From contig DATBKW010000258.1 of the NCBI GenBank assembly GCA_036555665.1, positions 1 through 45,602 on the forward strand: 45,602 nucleotides of DNA, written 5' to 3'. Both the position numbers and the translations under genes were made by a program. Origin of the DNA: JAOPZW01 sp036555665. GTDB lineage: Bacteria > Actinomycetota > Thermoleophilia > Solirubrobacterales > Solirubrobacteraceae. The notes beneath the pieces are model-generated. The model saw only the letters and a program-made list of their open reading frames with translations, made no database searches and was not told the origin of the DNA. Shown here piece after piece: positions 23,733-32,790 of this stretch (position 1 is its first letter; every line of letters starts with the position of its first letter).

Positions 23733-24311
23733 CTACACGTCGCGCGTGGTCGAGAGCGCCGCCATCCACGGGCGCCGCCCGAGCGCGCGCGCCTCCTCGA
23801 GGCGCGGGTCGTCCGGGCGATCGGTCAGATTGAGCACGACGAGCTGCAGCGCCGCTCGGCACGCGCCGTCGGCGAGCAGGCCGGCGGCGAGCGCGTCGCC
23901 GTGCAGGTGGACGTTGCTGGTGCGCGCCATCTCGCCCGCGAGCGTCGCGACCTCGCCGGCGGTGCGGGCGATGGCCAGCGGGGTGTCGGTGGCGTCCGAC
24001 AGCGCGGCGTCGACCTGCTCGGCGCGCCCCGGCATGTCCTCGGGCAGGCGCAGCGCCTCGAGCACGGCGCTATAGGCGCCGAGGTCCTGCTGCGCCAGCG
24101 CGAGGGCCTGGCCGCGGAGCTGCTCGGCTCGGGCGTGGACCTCGGCGGGGCGCTCGCCGTCCTTGCCGTGCGCGAACGCGGCCGTCATCTGCACGAGGCC
24201 GGCCGCCAGCGCGCACACGATGGCGGATGACGAGCCGCCCCCGGGCGACGGCGTCTTGGCGGCCACCTCCTCGAGCAGCCGGCCGAGCGAACGGTCGGCG
24301 AGTGCGTCCAT
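23733..24311 (-). CDS. Cyclodeaminase/cyclohydrolase-family protein (FchA/FtcD C-terminal type)
   Basis: A 192-residue protein of the FTCD-C family, which includes formimino-THF cyclodeaminase and 5,10-methenyl-THF cyclohydrolase. Signature region: TPSPGGGSSSAIVCALAAGLVQM near 20-42 and DTPLAIARTAGEVATL near 108-123. It follows fhs by 18 nt. Together they give formate to 10-formyl-THF to methenyl-THF, so cyclohydrolase activity is the likeliest role; a histidine-pathway role is unlikely without hut genes. Confidence 0.88.
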   Translation of the reverse strand: MDALADRSLGRLLEEVAAKTPSPGGGSSSAIVCALAAGLVQMTAAFAHGKDGERPAEVHARAEQLRGQALALAQQDLGAYSAVLEALRLPEDMPGRAEQVDAALSDATDTPLAIARTAGEVATLAGEMARTSNVHLHGDALAAGLLADGACRAALQLVVLNLTDRPDDPRLEEARALGRRPWMAALSTTRDV

Positions 24312-24329
24312 GCCCCCAGTATCCCGCGC

Positions 24330-26009
24330 TCAGAAGAGCCCGATCGTGCGGCCCGACTCGTCGATGTCGACGTTGAGCGCCGCGGGCTCCTTGCCGAGGC
24401 CGGGCATCTGCTGGATGTCGCCGCACAGCGGCACGAGCCAGCCCGCGCCGGTGTAGGCGCGGATGTCGCGCACCGGCAGGCTGAAGTTCTCGGGCGCGTT
24501 GAGCAGCGCCGGGTCGGCCGTCAGCGACAGGTGGGTCTTGGCCATGCAGATCGGGAGGTGATCGAGGCCGTCCGCGCTGAACTGCCCGATCTTCTTTTCG
24601 GCCTCCGGATAGAAGTAGACGTCGGCGGCGCCGTAGACGCGGCGCGCGATCGCCTCGATCTTGTCCTGGATCGTCCAATCGTCGTCGTAGAGCATGCGGA
24701 ACTCGCTGGGCTCCTCGCACGCCTCCACCACGGCGGTCGCCAGATCCGCGGCGCCGATGCCGCCCTTGGCGAAGCCCTCGTTGGCCTCGGCGCGGAAGGC
24801 CCCGGCCTCGACGGCGAGCTTCTTGACGAGCTCGACCTCCTCGTTGGTGTCGCCCGGGCGGCGGTTGACCGCGACCACGCACGGCAGGCCGAACTGCTTG
24901 ACGTTGGCCAGGTGGCGGCGCACGTTGGCCATCCCCGCCTCGATCGCGGCGCGCCCGCGCGCGCGGTCGGTGCGCGGGTCGTCCTCGATCCCGCCGTGGT
25001 GCTTGATCGCGCGCACCGTGGTGACCAGGACGGCGGCGCTGGGCGACAGGCCGCCGAAGCGGCAGACGATGTCGAAGAACTTCTCCATGCCCATGTCCGA
25101 TCCGAAGCCCGACTCGGTGACGACGTAGTCGCCCAGCTTCATCCCGATCAGGTCGGCGACCAGCGAGTTGTTGCCGTGGGCGATGTTCGCGAACGGGCCG
25201 CAGTGCATGAGGCACGGCTGGCCCTCGAGCGTCTGGATGAGGTTGGGCTTCAGGGCGTCCTTGAGCAGCACGGCCATCGCGCCCGCGGCGCCGAGGTCCT
25301 CGGCGGTGATGGGCGCGCCGCCGTTGAACGAGTGCGCCACGGTGATGCGCCCCAGCCGCCGGCGCAGGTCCTGCAGGTCGCGCGCGACGGCCATGATCGC
25401 CATGACCTCGGAGGCGGCCGTGATGTCGAAGCCGCTCTCGCGCGGGTAGCCGTTGGCGCGGCCGCCGAGCGCGATCGTGAGGTGGCGCAGCGCGCGGTCG
25501 TTCATGTCCATCGCGCGCCGCCAGCCGACCCGCAGGGCGTCGATGTGCAGCGGGTTGCCGTGCAGGATCGAGGCGTCGAGCATCGCCGCGAGCAGGTTGT
25601 TGGCGGCGCCGATCGCGTGGATGTCGCCGGTGAAGTGAAGGTTGAGGTCCTCCATCGGCACGACCTGCGTCAGGCCGCCGCCGGCGGCGCCGCCCTTGAT
25701 GCCGAACACGGGACCCAGCGACGGCTCGCGCAGGCACGCGACCGGGCTCTTGCCGACCACCCCGAGTCCCTGCGTCAGCCCGACCAGCGTCGTCGTCTTG
25801 CCCTCGCCGGCCCTGGTCGGCGTCATGCCGGTGACGCAGACGATCTTGCCGTTGGGCGCGTCGCGCATGCGGTCGAGCACGCCGAGGTCGATCTTGGCCT
25901 TGTAGCGCCCGTAGGGCTCGAACTCCTCGTCCTCGAGGCCGAGCTCCTCGGCGATCTCCTCGACGGGCTTGAGGACGGCGTCCTGGGCGATCTCGAGGCT
26001 GCTCTTCAC
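24330..26009 (-). CDS. fhs: Formate-tetrahydrofolate ligase
   Basis: A 559-residue ATP-dependent synthase of 10-formyl-THF from formate and THF. The ATP loop TPTRAGEGKTTTLVGL lies near 62-77, and the family segments REPSLGPVFGIKGGAAGGG, DIHAIGAANNLLAA and KTHLSLTADP are intact. GTG start with AAAGGAG 9 nt upstream, 13 nt after soxB. Its place in the sarcosine oxidase operon suggests handling of C1 units released from N-methyl groups, in either direction. Confidence 0.96.
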   Translation of the reverse strand: MKSSLEIAQDAVLKPVEEIAEELGLEDEEFEPYGRYKAKIDLGVLDRMRDAPNGKIVCVTGMTPTRAGEGKTTTLVGLTQGLGVVGKSPVACLREPSLGPVFGIKGGAAGGGLTQVVPMEDLNLHFTGDIHAIGAANNLLAAMLDASILHGNPLHIDALRVGWRRAMDMNDRALRHLTIALGGRANGYPRESGFDITAASEVMAIMAVARDLQDLRRRLGRITVAHSFNGGAPITAEDLGAAGAMAVLLKDALKPNLIQTLEGQPCLMHCGPFANIAHGNNSLVADLIGMKLGDYVVTESGFGSDMGMEKFFDIVCRFGGLSPSAAVLVTTVRAIKHHGGIEDDPRTDRARGRAAIEAGMANVRRHLANVKQFGLPCVVAVNRRPGDTNEEVELVKKLAVEAGAFRAEANEGFAKGGIGAADLATAVVEACEEPSEFRMLYDDDWTIQDKIEAIARRVYGAADVYFYPEAEKKIGQFSADGLDHLPICMAKTHLSLTADPALLNAPENFSLPVRDIRAYTGAGWLVPLCGDIQQMPGLGKEPAALNVDIDESGRTIGLF

Positions 26010-26022
26010 AGCGGGACTCCTT

Positions 26023-27234
26023 TCAATGGCTCACGGCGGCGGCGGCGAGCTCGGACACGAGCCGGTCCTCGTAGAAGCGCTCGAGCGCGAAGGGGGCGAT
26101 GAGCTGCGGTGTGCTGCCGGTGTCGATGAGCTCGGCCAGCGTCTTGCCGACGATCGGGGCGGCCTTGAAGCCATAGGTGCCCCAGCCGGCGGAGACGTGG
26201 AAGTTGTCGACCTCGGTCTTGCCGAGGATCGGGCTGTAGTCGGGGCTGAGGTCGCAGAGGCCGGCCCACGAGCGCAGCATCCGGGCGCGCTCGAGCTGGG
26301 GGAACAGCTCCAGCGAATGGCGGCTGGCCTCCTGCAGGAAGTTCAGCGTGCCCTGCATGCGGTAGGTCGTCCACGGCTCGATCTCGGCACCGATGAGGAA
26401 CTCCCCGCGATCGGTCTGCGAGATGTACACATGCATCTGCGAGGAGACGATGACCACGTCGAGCAGCGGCTTGAGTGGCTCGGTGACGAAGGCCTGCAGG
26501 ATGTGGGTGGTGATGGGCAGCGGCACGCCGGCCATGTCGCAGGTCAGTGTGCTCCAGCCCGCGGTGGCGCTGACCACCTGGCCGGCCCGGATCGTGCCGC
26601 GGTTGGTCCGCACGGCGCTGACGCGCCCGTTGCTGCGCTCCAGGCCGAGGACCTCGGTGTAGGGGTGGATCTCGGCGCCGCCCTCGTCGGCCCCGCGGGC
26701 AAAGCCCCAGACGACGGCGTCGTGGCGGATGATCCCGCCCGGCGGGTGGTACAGCGCGCCCATGATCGGATAGGTCGCCTCGGGGCTGACGTGCATCGCG
26801 GGCGCCAGGCGCTTGACCTCCTCGGGCCCGATGAGGCGCGAGTCGATCCCCTGCAGGCGGTTGACCTCGGCGCGGTTGGCCATGACGAACAGTGCGCGGT
26901 CGGAGTGCGCGAGCGTCAGGTGCCCGCACTGCGAGAACAGCAGGTTGAAGTTCAGCTCCGCCGACAGGCCCTCGTAGAGCTTGACGCTGGCGTCGTAGAA
27001 GCGCGCGCCCTCGGGTGTCTTGTAGTTCGAGCGCAGGATCGTCGTGTTGCGCCCGGCCGCGCCCGACCCGATGTAGCTCTTCTCGAGGATGCAGACGTCG
27101 GTGATCCCGCGCTGGCGCAGGTAATAGGCCGTCGAGAGGCCGTGCGAGCCGCCGCCGATGATGACGACGTCGTAGGAGTCCTTGAGCTCGGCGCGCCGGC
27201 GCCACATGCGCCGCTTGCGGAAGATGTCACGCAC
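26023..27234 (-). CDS. soxB: Sarcosine oxidase beta subunit
   Basis: A 403-residue FAD flavoprotein that oxidises the N-methyl group of sarcosine. It has the dinucleotide motif DVVIIGGGSHGLSTAYYL, EKSYIGSGAAGRNTTILRSNY, and the C-terminal WAGLCDLSPDYSPILGK and SAGWGTYGFKAAP. In the family FMN is held covalently by a His of this subunit at the interface with alpha. GTG start overlaps the soxG end by 8 bp. It comes last among the sox genes here (D-A-G-B), not first as in the common B-D-A-G order. Confidence 0.95.
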   Translation of the reverse strand: MRDIFRKRRMWRRRAELKDSYDVVIIGGGSHGLSTAYYLRQRGITDVCILEKSYIGSGAAGRNTTILRSNYKTPEGARFYDASVKLYEGLSAELNFNLLFSQCGHLTLAHSDRALFVMANRAEVNRLQGIDSRLIGPEEVKRLAPAMHVSPEATYPIMGALYHPPGGIIRHDAVVWGFARGADEGGAEIHPYTEVLGLERSNGRVSAVRTNRGTIRAGQVVSATAGWSTLTCDMAGVPLPITTHILQAFVTEPLKPLLDVVIVSSQMHVYISQTDRGEFLIGAEIEPWTTYRMQGTLNFLQEASRHSLELFPQLERARMLRSWAGLCDLSPDYSPILGKTEVDNFHVSAGWGTYGFKAAPIVGKTLAELIDTGSTPQLIAPFALERFYEDRLVSELAAAAVSH

Positions 27235-27787
27235 CGGCCACCCCGCCGAACGGTGCCGCGGCGTCGGACACCACGGTCCACATGTACTCGCCGAGGGCCC
27301 AGCCGAAGAGCATCAGGAAGCGATCGTCGTCCTCGCGCAGCACGTAGCCGGGCGTGCGCGCCACCGAGCCGGGGCGGAAGCCGCCGACCGGCATCTCGCG
27401 CTCGCGCAGATCGAGCGCGCAGAACCGCGCGAAGACCTCGCGCGCCTGCGGCCCGCAGATGGCGAGGGCGGCGAGCGAGCAGGTGACGTCGATGCCGTCG
27501 GCATCGGAGGCGCCGAGCACCAGCATGCGATCGCGGGTGATCGGACACCGCCAGCTCCCGTTCGCCTTCGCTGCCAGTCCCGGCGTGAGGTCGTGCGTGC
27601 CGTGGACCTCGACCTTGCGCAGGTGCGACATGTCGGTCCAGGTCAAAGAGCCGTTCGCCGGATAGGACACCGCGACGTTCCATCCGTCGCGCACCTCGAA
27701 CCGCGCGCCCGCCGCCAGCGCCTGGCGCTCCATCGGCGAGCGCGCGATGGCGTCGCCGGAGACCTCGAGGAACTCGAAGGCGGTCAC
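27227..27787 (-). CDS. soxG: Sarcosine oxidase gamma subunit
   Basis: A 186-residue GcvT-fold-like structural subunit of heterotetrameric sarcosine oxidase. The family-like segments are SLAALAICGPQAREVFARFCALDL, GSVARTPGYVLRED and LMLFGWALGEYMWTVV. GTG start at 27787 overlaps the soxA stop by 4 bp. Confidence 0.88.
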   Translation of the reverse strand: MTAFEFLEVSGDAIARSPMERQALAAGARFEVRDGWNVAVSYPANGSLTWTDMSHLRKVEVHGTHDLTPGLAAKANGSWRCPITRDRMLVLGASDADGIDVTCSLAALAICGPQAREVFARFCALDLREREMPVGGFRPGSVARTPGYVLREDDDRFLMLFGWALGEYMWTVVSDAAAPFGGVAGA

Positions 27788-30459
27788 GAGCGCAGCACCT
27801 CGCCCTCGGGGTCGTAGAACGGCTTGGTCAGCACCGATGCGCTGAGGCGCCGGCGCTCGTCGGAGATGGTGATGGTGGCGCCGTCCGCGGCGAGGGGGGA
27901 GGGGACCCAGGCCATCCCGATGACCTGGCCGAGCTGGCGGGAGTGCCTGGCGCTCGTGACCTGGCCCACCGGCTCGCCTCGCTCGTCCAGCACGGCCGCG
28001 CCCTCGGTCGGCACGTCGCCGTCGGGCATCGCGAAACCGACCAGCGCCGTCTCGCTCGGGTGCTCGGCGGCGTGCTCGAGCGCCCACTTGCCGATGAAGT
28101 CCTCGTCCTTGTCGAGCTTGACGATCCACGGCATCGCGGCGCCGAACGGGGTGGACTCCGAGTCGGTGTCCTGGCCGACGAGGATGTGCATCTTCTGCAG
28201 GCGCAGGATGCGCTGGGGCTCGAGGCCGAACGGCCGGATGCCGTGCTCGGCGCCCGCTTCGAGGATCGCGTCCCACACGTGATGGCCGTAGGCGGCCGGG
28301 AAGTGGATCTCATAGCCGACCTCGCCGACGAAGCCGATGCGCAGGATCAGCGACGGCACGCCTGCCACGGCCGCGCGCTTGCCGTCGAGGTAGGCGAAGG
28401 CCTCGTTGGAGCAGTCAAGCTCGGAGAGGCGGCCCATGATCTCCCGCGCGCGCGGGCCCGCGAGGTTGACCGCCGCGAGCCCCTGGGTGACGTCGGTCAG
28501 CGTCACCCGCATGCCCCAATCGGCCAGCCACCAGGCGAACCACTGCTCCACCGCGCCGGCGCCGCTCGACGTCGTGGTCACGTAGAAGCTCTCGTCGTCC
28601 AGGCGGCAGATGGTGCCGTCGTCCATGATCCGCCCGGCGTCGGAGGTCAGTACGCCGTAGCGGATCCTTCCCGGCTTGAGGTTCGAGAAGCGGTTGGGGT
28701 ACAGGCGGTCGAGGAACTCGGCGGCGTCGGGGCCGCGGACGATCAGCTTGCCCAGGGTCGACACGTCGATCAGCCCGGCGCTCTCGTGCACGGCCAGCGC
28801 CTCGGCCTGCGGGTCGCCGTAGTCGTAGGCGCGGCGCCAGTCGCCCGCCCATTGCACGCGCGCGCCGAGCTCGCGGTGGCGCGCGTGGATGGCCGAGCGC
28901 TTGGCCGGCTCGTAGGTGGGCCCGGCCAGTGCTCCGAGCGGCACCGTCGACCACGGTGGCCGCGCGGTCGTCGTGCCGACCGACTGCAGGTCCTGGCCGG
29001 TCTCCTGCGCCATGAGCCGCACGGCCGGCAGCTGGCACATGCGCCCCTGGCACGGCCCCATGGTCGTCGTCGTGTAGCGCTTGGACAGCTCGATCGAGTC
29101 GTAGCCCTCGTCGACGCTGAGGTGGATGTCCTTGGCGGTGACGTCCTCGCAGATGCAGGCAAAGCACTTGCCGCGCTGCGCGCCCGAGACGGCGGGGGGC
29201 ACCGCCTCGGGCGCCGTGGCGCCTTCTCCGGCCACCGCGCCCACGGCCTCCACGCCATCGGGCAGGTCGGCCAGGGCGAAGTGCCCGCGCCTCGCGTCGT
29301 ACGCCGTCCTGCCGCCCGCCTGGGCGACGAGGGAGGTGGCAGGCGCGAAGCCGCCGGAGACTACGAGCAGGTCGCATTCGATGCGCCGCTCCGCGCTGCC
29401 GTCGATCGCGCCGAGGACGACCGCGCGCACCTGCTTGCGCCCCTGCGCCTCGAGCACCGTCCAGCCCGCGCGCAGGTCGGCGACCGCGACCACCTCGACG
29501 CGAGCCGCGCGCAACGCCTCGGCCACCTCCAGGCCGCGGTCCGACGTGGCGGCGACCACGGCGCGCGTGCCCGGCGCCACGGCGTAGAGCGAGATCAGCC
29601 GGCGGACCGCGCCCGACAGCATCACGCCGGGTAGGTCGTTGCCGGCGAAGACGAGCGGCTGCTCGATCGCGCCGGTGGCAAAGATCAACCGGCGCGCGCG
29701 GATCTGGTGCAGCGTCGTGCCCTGCCAGACGGCGACGAGGCCGTCGAAGCAACCCAGGGCGGGAGCGGACGAGAGGATCTCGACGCCGGCGCCGGCGGCG
29801 CGGGCGGCCAGCGCGCGCGCCTCGTCGTGGCGGCCGTCGGCGAGCGCGCGCCCGCCGGGCTCGGCGCCCTCGTCGGCCAGCACGACGTCCTCGCCGGCCT
29901 CGGCCGCCGCCAGCGCGGCGCGCAGGCCGGCCAGGCCGCCGCCGATGACCAGCACGTCGGCGTGGCGGCGGCGGTACTCGCTGCGCCACTCGCGCTCGTC
30001 CTGCTTCTCGCGCAGCCTGCCCAGCCCGGCGGCGTTGCGCAGGACCTTCTCGTACAGCGGCCACAGCCGTCGCGGGCGGATGAAGGTCTTGTAGTAGAAG
30101 CCCGGCGGCGTGAACGGCCCGCCGACCGCGTCGGTCACCGCCATCAGGTCGCGCTCGAGGCTGGGGGAGGCGTTGAGGTGCTCGACCCGCATGCCCTCGC
30201 GTAGGGGCTCGGTGCACGCGCGCACGCCCGGCGCGCCGTCGACGGCCACCAGGCAGTTCGGGCACTGGCCGGCGCAGCACAGCAAGCCGCGGCGGCGGTG
30301 GTACTTGAAACTGCGCGAGAAGGTGCGCTGCCCCTCGACGTAGAGGGCGGAGGCGATGGTGTCGCCCGCGAGGCCATCGACGGGCTTGCCGTCGAAGGTG
30401 AAGCGCACGGTCCGCGCGCGATTGATGCGCTCGCCGGGCTGCTTCGGTAACCGGCTCAC
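27784..30459 (-). CDS. soxA: Sarcosine oxidase alpha subunit
   Basis: An 891-residue multidomain subunit. N-terminal ferredoxin-like fold with GLLCCAGQCPNCLV near 60-73; NAD-binding flavoprotein domain (DVLVIGGGLAGLRAALAA near 168-185); a Cys-containing segment CFACICEDVT...GPCQGRMCQLP; and a C-terminal GcvT-like THF-binding region from about 545 (YGDPQAEALAVHESAGLIDVSTLGK...GEVGYEIHFPAAYG). In the family it channels formaldehyde from the beta active site to THF, forming 5,10-methylene-THF. GTG start overlaps the soxD stop by 4 bp. Confidence 0.95.
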   Translation of the reverse strand: MSRLPKQPGERINRARTVRFTFDGKPVDGLAGDTIASALYVEGQRTFSRSFKYHRRRGLLCCAGQCPNCLVAVDGAPGVRACTEPLREGMRVEHLNASPSLERDLMAVTDAVGGPFTPPGFYYKTFIRPRRLWPLYEKVLRNAAGLGRLREKQDEREWRSEYRRRHADVLVIGGGLAGLRAALAAAEAGEDVVLADEGAEPGGRALADGRHDEARALAARAAGAGVEILSSAPALGCFDGLVAVWQGTTLHQIRARRLIFATGAIEQPLVFAGNDLPGVMLSGAVRRLISLYAVAPGTRAVVAATSDRGLEVAEALRAARVEVVAVADLRAGWTVLEAQGRKQVRAVVLGAIDGSAERRIECDLLVVSGGFAPATSLVAQAGGRTAYDARRGHFALADLPDGVEAVGAVAGEGATAPEAVPPAVSGAQRGKCFACICEDVTAKDIHLSVDEGYDSIELSKRYTTTTMGPCQGRMCQLPAVRLMAQETGQDLQSVGTTTARPPWSTVPLGALAGPTYEPAKRSAIHARHRELGARVQWAGDWRRAYDYGDPQAEALAVHESAGLIDVSTLGKLIVRGPDAAEFLDRLYPNRFSNLKPGRIRYGVLTSDAGRIMDDGTICRLDDESFYVTTTSSGAGAVEQWFAWWLADWGMRVTLTDVTQGLAAVNLAGPRAREIMGRLSELDCSNEAFAYLDGKRAAVAGVPSLILRIGFVGEVGYEIHFPAAYGHHVWDAILEAGAEHGIRPFGLEPQRILRLQKMHILVGQDTDSESTPFGAAMPWIVKLDKDEDFIGKWALEHAAEHPSETALVGFAMPDGDVPTEGAAVLDERGEPVGQVTSARHSRQLGQVIGMAWVPSPLAADGATITISDERRRLSASVLTKPFYDPEGEVLRS

Positions 30460-30725
30460 TGCATCGCCTTCGCCTCGTCGGGCAAGGCCGTCCACAGCAC
30501 GCGGTTGTCGCGCGTGTCGCGCTCGGCGACGAACCATGCCCGGCAGCCGGAGCGGTGATACCACCACTCGCGCTGGACGCCGGCGACGTTGCGGCGGAAG
30601 TAGTTGTAGGCCCCCAGCTCGCGCCGCGAGGGGCGTTCGCGCGGACGGCGCGAGACCTCGCCGCCGTAGGCGAAGTCGGTCACCTCGCGGGTGCCGCAGT
30701 TCGGGCAGGTCAGCAGATACGACAC
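30456..30725 (-). CDS. soxD: Sarcosine oxidase delta subunit
   Basis: An 89-residue zinc-binding subunit: LTCPNCGTREVTDFAYGG at 5-22, then WYHRSGCRAWFVAERD near 54-69, giving the three Cys and one His of the family. GTG start at 30725. First gene of the sox run; its promoter must lie in the 89-bp divergent gap with the iclR-type gene that holds the 9-5-9 palindrome. Confidence 0.93.
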   Translation of the reverse strand: MSYLLTCPNCGTREVTDFAYGGEVSRRPRERPSRRELGAYNYFRRNVAGVQREWWYHRSGCRAWFVAERDTRDNRVLWTALPDEAKAMQ

Positions 30726-30753
30726 GACGGCCTGGGGGACTGATATGTTGCCC

Positions 30754-30776
30754 TATCGGCAAGAGCGTTGCCGATA
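30754..30776. promoter_or_regulatory. Perfect 9-5-9 palindrome, probable IclR-family operator
   Basis: TATCGGCAA-gagcg-TTGCCGATA, all nine pairs perfect. It lies 28 bp before the soxD start and 38 bp before the iclR-type start, in the middle of the divergent promoter region, where a single dimer or tetramer could control both directions. IclR-family sites are often imperfect palindromes of this size. Confidence 0.7.
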
Positions 30777-30814
30777 CGGGAATAGACTTTCACAGACGGG
30801 AGGTCGCTGCAACC

Positions 30815-31591
30815 GTGCCGCGCGCGATGAGAGAGGAGGGGCGGACGCTCGCCTCGGTCGACCGCGCGCTCGCGCTGCTCGACGCCCTCGCCGAGCTGCC
30901 CTCGGGCGCTCGTGTGGGCGAGCTCGCCCAGCGCACCGACATCAACCAGAGCACGGTGTCGCGGCTGCTCGGGACGCTCATGGCCCGCGGCCTCGTCGAT
31001 CGCGACGACGCGACGGCGCGCTACCGCCTCGGCCTGCGAATGGTGGCCTACGGCGACGCCGTCCTCGCGGGCCTCGACGTGCGGGTCATCGCGCGGCCGC
31101 ACCTCGAGCACCTCGTCGCCCGGACGGGGGAGACCGCGACGCTGTCCGTGCCGGGCGAGACGCAGCCGTTCACCATCGACTTCGTGCCCAGCCCGTCGAA
31201 CGTCGCCAGCCGGGCCGAGCTCGGCCGACCGAGCGTCACCCACGCGACGGTCACCGGAAAGCTCCTGCTCGCCTTCGGGCCGCTGCCGCTCGACCGCCTC
31301 GGGCCCGAGCCCTACGAGCGCTTCACGGCCCGCACGCTCACCTCGCGCGCCGACCTCGCGCGCGAGGTCGATCGCGTGCGGGCCGAGCGCATCGCCTACG
31401 GCCGCGAGGAGCGCGAGGACGGTCTCAATGCCGTGGGGGCGCCGGTGCTCGGCCGCGAGGGCGCGCTCGAGGCGATGCTGAGCATCCAGGGCCCGGCCAG
31501 CCGGCTGCAGGTCCGGCGCATGGCCGGCCTGGCCGCCCCGCTGCGGGAGGCCGCCGATGCGGTCGGCGCCGCGCTGGGTGGAAGCGGCTAG
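30815..31591 (+). CDS. IclR-family transcriptional regulator
   Basis: A 258-residue regulator. Winged helix-turn-helix at about 10-65 (SVDRALALLDALAELPSG...LAQRTDINQSTVSRLLGTLMARGLV); the effector domain follows with VTHATVTGKLLLAFGP, REEREDGLNAVGAPVL and the C-terminal Pro-Ala helix. GTG at 30815 is supported by GGAGGT 10 nt upstream; ATG at 30827 is the alternative. Divergent from soxD, so it is the likely regulator of the sox/C1 run, with a glycine/sarcosine-type effector as a guess. The 3' end overlaps the convergent metK by 4 bp. Confidence 0.92.
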   Translation: MPRAMREEGRTLASVDRALALLDALAELPSGARVGELAQRTDINQSTVSRLLGTLMARGLVDRDDATARYRLGLRMVAYGDAVLAGLDVRVIARPHLEHLVARTGETATLSVPGETQPFTIDFVPSPSNVASRAELGRPSVTHATVTGKLLLAFGPLPLDRLGPEPYERFTARTLTSRADLAREVDRVRAERIAYGREEREDGLNAVGAPVLGREGALEAMLSIQGPASRLQVRRMAGLAAPLREAADAVGAALGGSG

Positions 31592-32790
31592 GCCGCGACC
31601 TCGGCGGCCTCGTCGAGGCCCGCGTCCTCGCGCAGCGCCTGCGCCTTGTCGGTGAGCTCCCACGTGAAGTCCGGATCCTCTCGGCCGAAGTGGCCGTAGG
31701 CGGCGGTCTTCTGGTAGATCGGGCGGTGCAGGTCCAGGTGCTCGCGCAGGACACCCGGCCGCAGGTCGAAGTGCTCGTCGATGAGCGCGAGGATCATGCC
31801 GCGACCGATTTTCTCTGTCCCGAAGGTCTCGACCATGGTCGACACGGGCTGCGCGACGCCGATCGCATAGGCGACCTGCAGCTCGCAGCGATCGGCGAGG
31901 CCCGCCGCGACGACGTTCTTGGCCACGTAGCGCGCCGCATAGGCGGCCGAGCGATCGACCTTCGAGGGGTCCTTGCCGGAGAAGGCGCCGCCGCCGTGGC
32001 GGGCCATGCCGCCATAGGTGTCGACGATGATCTTGCGCCCGGTCAGCCCGGCGTCCCCGACCGGCCCGCCGATGACAAAGCGCCCGGTCGGGTTGACGAG
32101 CAGGGTGCGGCGCAGCTCGGCCTCGTCGTAGAGCTCGCGCGGCAGGACGGGGGTGACGACTTGCTCCCAGAGGTCGTCGAGCAGGAACGAGTGCTCGACG
32201 CCGTCGCGGTGCTGGGTGGAGATCAGGACGCGCTCGATCGCCGCGGGGCGCCCGTCGCGGTAGCGCACGGTGACCTGGGTCTTGCCGTCGGGGCGCAGGT
32301 AGGACAGCCCGTCGCGGCGCACCTCCGACAGCCGCCTGGCCAGCCGGTGCGCCAGCGCGATCGGCAGCGGCATCAGCTCGGGCGTCTCGCGCGTGGCGTA
32401 GCCGAACATCATCCCCTGGTCGCCGGCGCCGGCCGAACCGGCGGCGTCCGCGGCGCTGTCGACGCCCTGGGCGATGTCGGGCGACTGCTTGTCGATGGCG
32501 TTGATGACCGCGCACGAATCGGCGCTGAAGCCCAGGTCGGCGTCGACGTAGCCGATCTTGCGGATCGTCTCGCGCGCGACCCCCTGGATGTCGACGGACG
32601 TCGTCGTCGAGATCTCGCCCGAAACGACGACGAGACCCGTGTTCACCAGCGTCTCGCACGCCACCCGGCCGGCCGGGTCCTCGGCCATGACGGCGTCGAG
32701 CACGCCGTCGGAGATCTGGTCGGCCACCTTGTCGGGGTGGCCCTCGGTGACCGATTCGGAGGTGAACAGGAACTCGTCGGGCTTCGTCAT
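31588..32790 (-). CDS. metK: S-adenosylmethionine synthetase
   Basis: A 400-residue enzyme making SAM from methionine and ATP. Signatures: FTSESVTEGHPDKVADQISD at 9-28, GAGDQGMMFGYA near 121-132, and the P-loop-like GGGAFSGKDPSKVDRSAAY. Full length and intact. Its ATG overlaps the stop of the HMT-methyltransferase fusion by 4 bp, so the two are translationally coupled: the enzyme that could make methionine, the enzyme that makes SAM and a SAM-using domain are made together. Confidence 0.97.
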   Translation of the reverse strand: MTKPDEFLFTSESVTEGHPDKVADQISDGVLDAVMAEDPAGRVACETLVNTGLVVVSGEISTTTSVDIQGVARETIRKIGYVDADLGFSADSCAVINAIDKQSPDIAQGVDSAADAAGSAGAGDQGMMFGYATRETPELMPLPIALAHRLARRLSEVRRDGLSYLRPDGKTQVTVRYRDGRPAAIERVLISTQHRDGVEHSFLLDDLWEQVVTPVLPRELYDEAELRRTLLVNPTGRFVIGGPVGDAGLTGRKIIVDTYGGMARHGGGAFSGKDPSKVDRSAAYAARYVAKNVVAAGLADRCELQVAYAIGVAQPVSTMVETFGTEKIGRGMILALIDEHFDLRPGVLREHLDLHRPIYQKTAAYGHFGREDPDFTWELTDKAQALREDAGLDEAAEVAA

